Made by a program: the position numbers and the translations under genes. This document shows, piece after piece, positions 46,553 through 54,298 of a stretch of DNA of 64,000 nt (the first letter of the stretch is position 1; every line of letters starts with the position of its first letter). The stretch lies in contig NZ_LMUQ01000018.1 of NCBI RefSeq assembly GCF_009765865.1, forward strand, positions 1-64,000, given 5' to 3'. The stretch comes from Acidisoma sp. L85 (GTDB lineage Bacteria > Pseudomonadota > Alphaproteobacteria > Acetobacterales > Acetobacteraceae). The notes beneath the pieces are model-generated. The model was given only the letters and a program-made list of their open reading frames with translations. It did not search any database and was not told the DNA's origin.

Positions 46553-48021
46553 TCCCGAGCCCGTGGTTCCAGCGGCGCCCAAGGCCAGGGATTCTCGGCA
46601 TTCGCCTTGACGTGGCGCGGTGTGCCATCAAGCACTAGCGAGGCCGCAGGCCGCACATGGTCCATGTGCCCACCCATGGCGGCAAACTGCGTCAACGGCA
46701 TGGTGAACTCGATCGGCGCGACCAAGGCGGGCGTCGGGACGTAGCCGAAAGCGTTCTCGGGCAGTCGCGTCACATCGACCATGAATGTGATACCTCCGCC
46801 TGGCCAAAGATAGACCGGCGCGCCGCCGCAGGTCAGCCGAGTGATACCCTCCGACACAGCTCGCGTCAGCCTCACTGGATTGTCGGTGACACCGGCGCGC
46901 AGCGATCCTCCGGCGCCACCGACGAAGACCACGCTGCACAAAGCAGGCTCGCAATTTTCGGCAATGCGTTCGACCGATTGCACGAGAACCTCGGGAAGCG
47001 GATGCGCGATCGGACGCAAAGCCTCGTCCAACTCGTAATAGGCGGAATGTTCGCCGGTGGTGCTGACCATCAGCATCCGCATGCCCGCCCGCGCATGCTT
47101 GGGGTCAAAAGGTTCAAGGATCGACAGAGGATCCGAAATATCGGTGCCGCCCCAGCCAGTGCCGGGATGCGCCACCTGAAAGTAGCGGCCGGGCGTGGAA
47201 CGCCGTCCGCGCATGCGAATGCCGGTCGGTGGAATGTCCAGCATCTTGCCCGCCTGATGCTCGGACAGCACGCCGGTAATGTGGTCGTCTACCACCACCA
47301 CCTCGTCGATCTTGCCAACCCATTGGCGGGCGAAGATGCCGATCGTCGCCGATCCACAGCCGACACGCATGCGATCTTCGGCCACGCCGTTCACGACCGG
47401 CGCACGCCCCGCTTGCACGATTACGCTTGCTCCCGTCTCGATCGTCAGCTCGACCGCCTTGCCATTCGAAAGATCGAGGAGCGTCTCACAGGTGACGCGG
47501 CCTTCCTTCTTGCCGCCGCCAGTCAAGTGGCCGACACCACCAAGAGACAGCATCTGCGAGCCGTATTCGGCGGTAGTCACATGCCCCACGGGCTCACCCT
47601 GGGCGAGCACCAGCGCGCGCTCGGGGCCGAGATGCCGGTCGGTGTCGATCTTCACCTTCACGCCGCAATAGCTGAAGATGCCCTCTGTAACGACGGTCAC
47701 CATGTCGACGCCTTCGACCATGGTCGAGACGATGAAGGGCGCCGGCTTGTAGTCCGGATAAGTCGTGCCAGCGCCGATCGCGGTGACGAAAGTCTCGGCG
47801 CCGCACACCATCCGGCCGTCCCACTCCACGCTATCGCCAAAGGGAACGACAGTACCGCCCTGGGCAACCGTGCGTTCCAGCAGCACCAGAGGATCGACAC
47901 GGACCAGCATGCCACCGTCATTGGCATAGCGGTCGCAGGCGCCAGCGGTACCCGGCCGGATATTGCACATGACCGGGCAAGCATCGCAGCGCACGATCCC
48001 CGGGGCGGATGCTTCGCTCAT
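46549..48021 (-). CDS. hnr: 6-hydroxynicotinate reductase homologue (Hnr family)
   Basis: A 490-residue protein resembling the flavin/iron-sulphur 6-hydroxynicotinate reductase of the nicotinate fermenter Eubacterium barkeri, which makes 6-oxo-1,4,5,6-tetrahydronicotinate. Cys 12, 15, 19 and 29 (RCDACPVMCNIRPG) form a probable cluster site. Glycine-rich stretches GGVGHLTGGGKKEGRVT, RVGCGSATIGIFA and the acidic VVVVDDHITGVL follow. It begins at ATG 48021 inside the nicB-like stop (ATGA) and is coupled to the UPF0280 gene. The neighbourhood with a nicotinate-hydroxylase-like complex supports a pyridine substrate. A different hydroxylated N-heterocycle is possible. Confidence 0.78.
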   Translation of the reverse strand: MSEASAPGIVRCDACPVMCNIRPGTAGACDRYANDGGMLVRVDPLVLLERTVAQGGTVVPFGDSVEWDGRMVCGAETFVTAIGAGTTYPDYKPAPFIVSTMVEGVDMVTVVTEGIFSYCGVKVKIDTDRHLGPERALVLAQGEPVGHVTTAEYGSQMLSLGGVGHLTGGGKKEGRVTCETLLDLSNGKAVELTIETGASVIVQAGRAPVVNGVAEDRMRVGCGSATIGIFARQWVGKIDEVVVVDDHITGVLSEHQAGKMLDIPPTGIRMRGRRSTPGRYFQVAHPGTGWGGTDISDPLSILEPFDPKHARAGMRMLMVSTTGEHSAYYELDEALRPIAHPLPEVLVQSVERIAENCEPALCSVVFVGGAGGSLRAGVTDNPVRLTRAVSEGITRLTCGGAPVYLWPGGGITFMVDVTRLPENAFGYVPTPALVAPIEFTMPLTQFAAMGGHMDHVRPAASLVLDGTPRHVKANAENPWPWAPLEPRARE

Positions 48022-51000
48022 GATGCGGAGGTCTCCGCGCGTAGCCGCGCGATGCGGGATTGGAGAGCAGGCCATGCCGGCTTGCCCGGTGCGAATTGGC
48101 GCCGCAGGAAGCCCACAAGATCCGTCAATTGGGCGTCGTTGAGCGTTTCGGCGAAGCCGGGCATGGCGCCCAGGCTCTTGTTCGCCGGTGTCTGGATGCC
48201 GTTCAGGATCACTCGAATGAGGTTGTTGGGTGACGCGCTGTGCAGGTTGCTGTTGAGCGCAAGATTCGGCTGCACGCCGAATTGCGGCATCACGGCGGCC
48301 TCATGACAGACAGCGCAGGCGTTTTGATAGATTCGCGCGCCTGGACCGCCCGAAATTCGCATAGCACCTGTCGTGGAGGCTTTGATCTCGGCCACCATCC
48401 GCGCCTCCGTCTCGGCCGTCACCGGCGCCGATTGGCTGGAGGCGAGGTAGTGAGCCATGGCGAGGAGATCGGCCTCCGGCAAACCAGCAAGTTCCTGAAT
48501 GACGGGCGCCATTGGTCCGGCCGCAGGACCATGCAACGCGGAATAACCGGTTCGGAGGTAGACGAAGAGTTCGCCCTCGCTCCAGGGGATCGGCGCATGG
48601 GACAGGCCCATGAGCGGTGGCGCCTCCCAGCCGTCGGCGACCGCGCCGCCCATGGGGCGAGAGGCCCGCTCGGCACCAAGCAGGTTGCGACCCGTGTGGC
48701 AGGCCCCGCAATGGCCAAGACCCTCCACGAGATAGGCGCCGCGATTCCATTGCGCCGAGCGGATCAGATCCGGCTGGTAGGCGCCAGGCCGATGGAACAG
48801 GAGATTCCATGCGGCCATGAGTGGGCGCAGACTGAAAGGGAAGGCCAATGCCGTTTGCGGCGCCACCGAACCGACGGGCGCTTGCGCCATCAGATAGGCG
48901 TAGATCGCTTGCAGGTCCGCATCCGTTGCGCGGGTGAAATCGGTATAGGGAAAGGCGGGGTAGAGGTGGTGGCCATCGCGGCTGACCCCGTCGCGCATGG
49001 CGCGATCGAAGGCCGCATAGGACCACGTGCCGATGCCAGTACCGATATCGGGCGTGATGTTCGGCGTGTAGACCGTACCGAACGGCGTTTGAATGCCCAA
49101 GCCGCCAGCGTAAGCAGCGCCGCCGGGCACAGTATGGCAGATCGCGCAGGCGCCCAGGCCCGCCAAGACCCTGCCCCTGGCTACAGCGGCGGCGGAATAG
49201 AGCGAGGTATCCGCTGGGGCCACGGGTGCGATGGCCGCGCGCAAGGGAAGCGCCATCGTCGCGAGACCGACCAGGCCTGCGAAACCCGCGCCCAGCGCGG
49301 CCCAGAAACCGCGCCTGACCTTGCCGGGAGGTTGCGCGGGCGTGATTCCCGCCGCCTCAAGACCAGCGCGCACACGCTCCGGCGTGAAGGGTAATTCCCG
49401 GAAGCGCACACCCGTCGCGTCGTAGATCGCATTGGCGATCGCCGCCGCGCTGGGGACGGAGGCGGACTCGCCCACGCCAAGCGGCGGCTGATCAGGGCGC
49501 GGCACCATCAGGACATTGATGACCGGCACCTCGGGGAAGGTGATGATCGGATAGGTGCCCCAGTCACGCGTCGCGACGGCGGTGCCCGTGAACGCCACCT
49601 CCTCCTTCAGCACGCGGCTGACCGACTGAATGACATTGCCGTGGATCTGATGACGCACTCCGGCCGGATTGATCATCAGCCCGGAATCCTGGCCGACGGT
49701 GACGTGCGTGACCGCGACCTCTCCAGTCGCTTTGTTAACCTCGACATCCGCGACCCAGGCTGACCAGGCGGCGCCATAACCGGGGAATTTGCTATGGACG
49801 TAGAGCGCGTAGGCGAAACCGCGCCCTCGCAGGACATCGCCATCCCCGCCCGCGCTGCCGGGCTCGGTATGCGGTACCCAATTGGCGCGTTCGGCGACCG
49901 CGTGGATCAGGTCGACGGCGCGTTCATCCTTCAGGTAGCGCAGGCGAAAGGCGATGGGATCGACACGCGCCGCCGCCGCCGCCTCGTCAATCCAGGATTC
50001 GTGCGCGAAACTATTCGGCATGGATGAGACGCCGCGCAGCCACGAGGCGCGGACGATCGGCGGCATGTCATGCGCCACGACACGCATATGCTCGTAGCCA
50101 TAGGGCGGAATCGCGGTTCGGTCGCCCATTTCGGAAATGACAGGAACAGGCGAAATGGCGCCGGTGAGCAAGGCCGCCAGGATCGGCGCGCCGTTGGACG
50201 GATACCGCACCGAGAAATCGTACCCAACGACGCCGCCCGCGGCATCGAGGCCTCCGCCAACTTCCATGAGCTGCGCGGCGCCCTTCGGCTCCCAGGCATG
50301 CTCCTGCTCGCGCGTGAGCTGCACGCGAACCGGGCGGCCAACCGCACGTGACAACAGAGCGGCATCGGCGCTGACGTCATCGGCGCAGTTGCGGCCATAG
50401 CAACCGGCGGCCTCCATGCGGATGATTTCGACCCGCTCCTCTGGGAGCTGTAAGAGACTGGCGATGTCGGCGCGCAACACGTGCGGGTTCTGAGTACCTG
50501 ACCAGACTGTCAGCCCGTCCGGCCGGAAATCGGCCAATGAACAGGACGGACCGATTGAGCCGTGCATCTGATAGGGCCAGACGTAGGTGCGTGGCATGGG
50601 CAATGCGGCGCCGGCGATCGCCGCATCCACGTCACCGCGGTTCATGAGAAGCCGCGGCGTGCTCGGGTTGGCGCGCAAGGCCGTCTGAATCTGGCTGAGA
50701 TCGGGCAAGGATGGCGTCGGCTTCCACGACACCGTCAGGCGCTGCGCCGCGAGGGCCGCGTGTTCCTCGCGCTCGGCAACAATTCCGATGAAGTCGCCGA
50801 TGGTGACGACCGCCAGGATGCCGGGGATGCCGGCCAAAGAAGACTCATCCACCGCGATCAGGCTGGTGCCGACGAAAATCCCGCTATCGAGCCCCGCATA
50901 GGGTGGCCGCACGACACGGCCATGCGCCATGCCAGCCACCCGCATGTCATGCACATAGACGAGCTGGCCGGTCGCCTTCGCCGGAAGATCAACACGCGAG

Positions 51001-51572
51001 ACAGGCTGGCCCACCACACGGTAGCCCGCGACCGGTCGCAGCGGCGCCTCGGGATCGATCCGCACCACTCGCCGTTTGCCCGTGATAAGCTCTCCGTAGG
51101 AGATCGACAGGTTGCCGCCTTTCGGCGTCAGGACGACTCCATCCTCCACCCGCAACTCGGAGAGCGAAACACCCAGCCGATCCGCGGCAAGCGCCAACAA
51201 GGTCTGCCGGGCAGTGGCGGCGGCCTGGCGCAAGGGAACGGCGGTGATCTGGATGGTCTCGCTGGCAATCGTCGCCCCTTGGTTAGGAGTGCGGGAAGGA
51301 TCACCAAGCACGACCGTCACGCGGTCGAAGGCGACATCCAACTCCTCCGCGACGATCTGGCCCAAAGCCGTGCCGATGCCCGTGCCGAGATCGACATGAC
51401 CGTTGAATGCCGTGACGTGGCCATCCGCCCCGACCATGACAAAGATTTCGACATTCTCTTCACCGTCCGGCAGCGAAGAGGAGGCGTCCGGTAAATCGCG
51501 CACCACCAGCAACACGTCATGCCACCGCATATAGTCGCGGCGATCACGCGGAAGGTCGGGCTGCGCCGTCAT
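48018..51572 (-). CDS. nicB: Nicotinate-dehydrogenase-type large subunit, Moco plus three cytochrome c domains (NicB-like)
   Basis: A 1184-residue fusion, very close in length and plan to P. putida NicB. Residues 1-735 form the molybdopterin aldehyde-oxidase-type domain (GHVDLGTGIGTALGQIVAEE, GRNCADDVSADAALL, and GVGESASVPSAAA with the catalytic Glu). One membrane segment lies near residues 760-780 (GAGFAGLVGLATMALPLRA). Three c-type haem sites follow: CAICH near 807, CGACH near 953 and CAVCH near 1084. Electrons from ring hydroxylation would pass through the small subunit and haems to the respiratory chain. The haem part should be periplasmic. Aldehyde- or isoquinoline-oxidising relatives exist, but the Hnr neighbour favours nicotinate-like substrates. 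Confidence 0.85.
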   Translation of the reverse strand: MTAQPDLPRDRRDYMRWHDVLLVVRDLPDASSSLPDGEENVEIFVMVGADGHVTAFNGHVDLGTGIGTALGQIVAEELDVAFDRVTVVLGDPSRTPNQGATIASETIQITAVPLRQAAATARQTLLALAADRLGVSLSELRVEDGVVLTPKGGNLSISYGELITGKRRVVRIDPEAPLRPVAGYRVVGQPVSRVDLPAKATGQLVYVHDMRVAGMAHGRVVRPPYAGLDSGIFVGTSLIAVDESSLAGIPGILAVVTIGDFIGIVAEREEHAALAAQRLTVSWKPTPSLPDLSQIQTALRANPSTPRLLMNRGDVDAAIAGAALPMPRTYVWPYQMHGSIGPSCSLADFRPDGLTVWSGTQNPHVLRADIASLLQLPEERVEIIRMEAAGCYGRNCADDVSADAALLSRAVGRPVRVQLTREQEHAWEPKGAAQLMEVGGGLDAAGGVVGYDFSVRYPSNGAPILAALLTGAISPVPVISEMGDRTAIPPYGYEHMRVVAHDMPPIVRASWLRGVSSMPNSFAHESWIDEAAAAARVDPIAFRLRYLKDERAVDLIHAVAERANWVPHTEPGSAGGDGDVLRGRGFAYALYVHSKFPGYGAAWSAWVADVEVNKATGEVAVTHVTVGQDSGLMINPAGVRHQIHGNVIQSVSRVLKEEVAFTGTAVATRDWGTYPIITFPEVPVINVLMVPRPDQPPLGVGESASVPSAAAIANAIYDATGVRFRELPFTPERVRAGLEAAGITPAQPPGKVRRGFWAALGAGFAGLVGLATMALPLRAAIAPVAPADTSLYSAAAVARGRVLAGLGACAICHTVPGGAAYAGGLGIQTPFGTVYTPNITPDIGTGIGTWSYAAFDRAMRDGVSRDGHHLYPAFPYTDFTRATDADLQAIYAYLMAQAPVGSVAPQTALAFPFSLRPLMAAWNLLFHRPGAYQPDLIRSAQWNRGAYLVEGLGHCGACHTGRNLLGAERASRPMGGAVADGWEAPPLMGLSHAPIPWSEGELFVYLRTGYSALHGPAAGPMAPVIQELAGLPEADLLAMAHYLASSQSAPVTAETEARMVAEIKASTTGAMRISGGPGARIYQNACAVCHEAAVMPQFGVQPNLALNSNLHSASPNNLIRVILNGIQTPANKSLGAMPGFAETLNDAQLTDLVGFLRRQFAPGKPAWPALQSRIARLRAETSAS

Positions 51573-52042
51573 CTCACGGGCGCCCCAGACGCCGCGCGCA
51601 AGGCGGCGCGCATGATTTCGACATGGGCGCCACAGCGGCACAGGTTGTAGCGAAGTGCCTCGCGTATCGTAGCCTCGGCGGGATGCGGATCATGCCGCAG
51701 CAAAGCTTCGACCGTCATGATCATGCCGTTCAGGCAATAACCGCATTGCGCACCCTGCTCGGCGACGAAGGCGGCCTGCACCCGATTCGGCGCGGCAGGC
51801 GAACCTAAGCCCTCCAAAGTCGTGATTTCGCGGTTTTCGGCCAGTGCCGCCGGCAGACAGCATGACCGCGCGACCAGGCCATCGATCAGCACCGTGCAGG
51901 CACCGCATTCCCCGAGGCCGCAGCCGTATTTCGGCCCGTTGAGGGCCAGATCGTTCCGAAGAATGAAGAGCAGCGGTGTCTGCGGATCGATCTCGACGCT
52001 GTGGGAGCGACCATTGACGCGGAGCGAAACCGGCCGCGTCAC
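51569..52042 (-). CDS. nicA: Nicotinate-dehydrogenase-type small 2Fe-2S subunit (NicA-like)
   Basis: A 157-residue electron-transfer subunit, the same size as P. putida NicA. Cluster motifs are GCGLGECGACTVLIDG with a following SCC, then QCGYCLNGMIMT and NLCRCGAH. It has no signal peptide. It starts at GTG 52042, as the first gene of the operon, and its stop overlaps the large-subunit start by four bases. It is divergent from hyuA across about 195 bases. Confidence 0.88.
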   Translation of the reverse strand: MTRPVSLRVNGRSHSVEIDPQTPLLFILRNDLALNGPKYGCGLGECGACTVLIDGLVARSCCLPAALAENREITTLEGLGSPAAPNRVQAAFVAEQGAQCGYCLNGMIMTVEALLRHDPHPAEATIREALRYNLCRCGAHVEIMRAALRAASGAPVR

Positions 52043-52107
52043 CCGACGCGTCCTATTCGCTTCCGGCTGAAGGTGCCACCACCCGTCATGCCCAACAGCG
52101 TTCCTTA

Positions 52108-52121
52108 GTACACAAACGATC
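52108..52121. promoter_or_regulatory. Repeated 14-mer, copy 1 (nicA side)
   Basis: GTACACAAACGATC lies 66-79 bases upstream of the nicA-like start. It matches copy 2 at 52211-52224 in 12 of 14 positions in the same orientation. Placement between divergent operons suggests a regulator-binding site. Confidence 0.4.
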
Positions 52122-52210
52122 TTGTTGCCCGCTTACCGGCGCTGTCAACCTCAATCCGGCATCGGCACCCTCCGCCGCTTTACCCCTCCCCGTCGCCGTC
52201 CTAGTCATTG

Positions 52211-52224
52211 GTGTACAAACGATC
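52211..52224. promoter_or_regulatory. Repeated 14-mer, copy 2 (hyuA side)
   Basis: GTGTACAAACGATC ends 13 bases before the hyuA ATG, immediately before its GGAG ribosome-binding site. A protein bound here could block both transcription and translation start regions of hyuA. Confidence 0.4.
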
Positions 52225-52237
52225 GGAGCTTCCGCTC

Positions 52238-54298
52238 ATGAGCCGACGCGTGGCCGGGATCGATGTGGGCGGGACCTTCACGGACCTCCTGTTGTTCGAG
52301 GAGGATGAGTCGGGCAGCCGTGTGCGTTTCGCCAAAGTTCCGACCACCACGGAAAATCAAGCCGAAGGCGTCCTGCAGGCGATCCACGCTGCCGGCGTGA
52401 CGGCCGCCGGCCTCGACCTCGTGATCCACGGCACGACCGTCACGACGAATGCGCTGCTGGAGCGCAAGCTTGCCCGCGTCGGGTTGGTCACGACGGCGGG
52501 GTTCCGCGACACGCTGGAGATCGGGCGCCGTACGCGGCCCCGCCCCTACGGCCTGTTCGGCGTCTTCGAGCCGCTGGTGCCACGGGACCTGCGCCTTGAA
52601 GTGCCCGAGCGCATGAATGCCGCAGGCGAGGTCGTGACGCCGCTCGATGAGGCGGCGGTCGAGGCGGCAGTGCGGCATTTGCTGGAGTCCGGCTGCGAGG
52701 CGCTCGTCATCCATTTCCTCCATTCCTATGCCAACCCGGCGCATGAGCGCCGCGCGGGGGAGATCGCGGCCCGGCTTTGGCCGAACAGCTACGTCACGCT
52801 CGGCCACGCGCTGCTGTCGGAGTATCGGGAATACGAGCGCGGCACGACCGCCTCGGTCAATGCCGCCGTGCAGCCGGTGCTCGACCGCTACCTCGATCGC
52901 CTCGTGCAAGGGCTGCGCCGGGACGGCTTCACCCATGAGTTGCTGGTCATGAACGGCAATGGCGGCACGATCGCTGCTCCGCTCGCGGCACGGGAAGCCG
53001 CCAAGACTGTGATGTCGGGCCCGGCCTCCGGCGTCATCGCCGCCGCGGTGACGCTGACCCAGTCCGGGGTGGGTGACGCTGTGACCTACGACATGGGCGG
53101 AACCTCCACCGATGTTGCGCTCATCAGCGGCGGACTCCCCGAGGTTTCGGCTGAGTTGACCATCGATTACGGGCTGCCGATCCATGTGCCCATGGTTGAT
53201 GTCCGCACTATCGGCGCGGGCGGCGGTTCCATCGCCTGGCTGGATGCGGCGGGAATGCTGCGTGTCGGGCCAAACAGCGCCGGCTCGACGCCTGGTCCGA
53301 TCTGCTACGGGCGAGGTGGCACGCTGCCCACCATTACCGACGCCAACCTTGTGCTCGGCCGCCTCGATGCCGCGAAGCTCATGACGGCGGCGAATCCCGT
53401 CAGCGTCGAGACCATACGCGCCATCTTCGAGGCGATCCTTGCCCGGCCGCTGGGCTTGTCCGTGGATCAGGCGGCGGCGGCCGTAGTGGCACTTGCCAAT
53501 ATCCACATGGTGGGAGCGATCCGGATGGTGTCCCTGTCGCGCGGCCGAGATCCGCGCGACCTGACGCTGTTCGCCTTCGGCGGCGCCGGGCCGCTGCATG
53601 CGGTTGCGCTCGCGGCTGAACTCGGCATTCCGGAAGTGCTCATTCCGGCGCGGCCGGGGCTGACCAATGCGCTGGGCTGCCTGGTCGCCGACCTGCGCCA
53701 GGACTTCGTGAATACGGTGAATGTTGCGCTGGACGTAGTCGAGATGGCGGCGGTGCATCGCGTGTTGGCTGATCAGGTGAAACGCGGCGTCGCGATCAAT
53801 GCCGCCCAGCAAGGCGAGATCCAGTTCACCGAGATTCGCCATTCGGCGGATATGCAGTTCCGCGGCCAGACCCATCTCATCCGCGTGGCGATACCCGATG
53901 CGGCAATAGGACGCGATACACTGCAATCGCTTTTCGAAGAGGCTTACTTCGCGCGCTTCCAGATCCGCATGCCGGAGATCCGAGCAACACTTGTGAACCT
54001 CAATACCTCCGTCACTGGCCGCCGCAAACCGTTTCCGATTTCCTCACTTCTCGAACTTTCGGCGAATACCGGCGATGCGATGACGGCGCGAACGGGTTCG
54101 CGGCCTGTCTTCGCGGACGGACGCTGGGCTGACACACCAATCTTCCGGCGCGAGGCGCTGAGCGTGGGTGCTGCCGTAACGGGACCGGCCGTTATTGAGC
54201 AACCCGATGCCACGACCTTTGTCGAGCCTGGTGCGCGGATGCGCGTCGATGCTTTTGGCAATCTTCGGATCATGACCTTGGCAGGCCTAAACCAATGA
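52238..54298 (+). CDS. hyuA: Hydantoinase/oxoprolinase, HyuA-type subunit
   Basis: A 686-residue ATP-binding subunit of the hydantoinase/5-oxoprolinase family, enzymes that open cyclic amides using ATP. The sugar-kinase-like phosphate motifs VAGIDVGGTFTDLLLFEE at the start and YDMGGTSTDVALI near residue 285 are intact, as is FGGAGPLHAVALAAELGI. ATG 52238 has GGAG upstream; a TTG at 52208 is less likely. It overlaps hyuB by four bases. It is divergent from the NicAB/Hnr operon, whose predicted product is itself a lactam, so ATP-driven ring opening of that lactam is an attractive role. Confidence 0.9.
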   Translation: MSRRVAGIDVGGTFTDLLLFEEDESGSRVRFAKVPTTTENQAEGVLQAIHAAGVTAAGLDLVIHGTTVTTNALLERKLARVGLVTTAGFRDTLEIGRRTRPRPYGLFGVFEPLVPRDLRLEVPERMNAAGEVVTPLDEAAVEAAVRHLLESGCEALVIHFLHSYANPAHERRAGEIAARLWPNSYVTLGHALLSEYREYERGTTASVNAAVQPVLDRYLDRLVQGLRRDGFTHELLVMNGNGGTIAAPLAAREAAKTVMSGPASGVIAAAVTLTQSGVGDAVTYDMGGTSTDVALISGGLPEVSAELTIDYGLPIHVPMVDVRTIGAGGGSIAWLDAAGMLRVGPNSAGSTPGPICYGRGGTLPTITDANLVLGRLDAAKLMTAANPVSVETIRAIFEAILARPLGLSVDQAAAAVVALANIHMVGAIRMVSLSRGRDPRDLTLFAFGGAGPLHAVALAAELGIPEVLIPARPGLTNALGCLVADLRQDFVNTVNVALDVVEMAAVHRVLADQVKRGVAINAAQQGEIQFTEIRHSADMQFRGQTHLIRVAIPDAAIGRDTLQSLFEEAYFARFQIRMPEIRATLVNLNTSVTGRRKPFPISSLLELSANTGDAMTARTGSRPVFADGRWADTPIFRREALSVGAAVTGPAVIEQPDATTFVEPGARMRVDAFGNLRIMTLAGLNQ

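Noticed and set aside
46657-48306. 549-codon plus-strand frame opposite the Hnr homologue
   Set aside because: Antisense shadow of a high-G+C gene; composition and lack of motifs argue against coding.
48018-52042. Isoquinoline 1-oxidoreductase (IorAB) as identity of the two-subunit hydroxylase
   Set aside because: IorB lacks the three-haem C-terminal extension seen here, and the subunit sizes plus the adjacent Hnr homologue fit NicAB better. Not excluded completely.
52205-53926. Long open frame (573 codons) on the minus strand opposite hyuA
   Set aside because: It is fully antisense to a clearly identified gene, is rich in Arg/His/Gly/Gln as expected for a G+C-rich shadow, and has no motif or ribosome-binding site.
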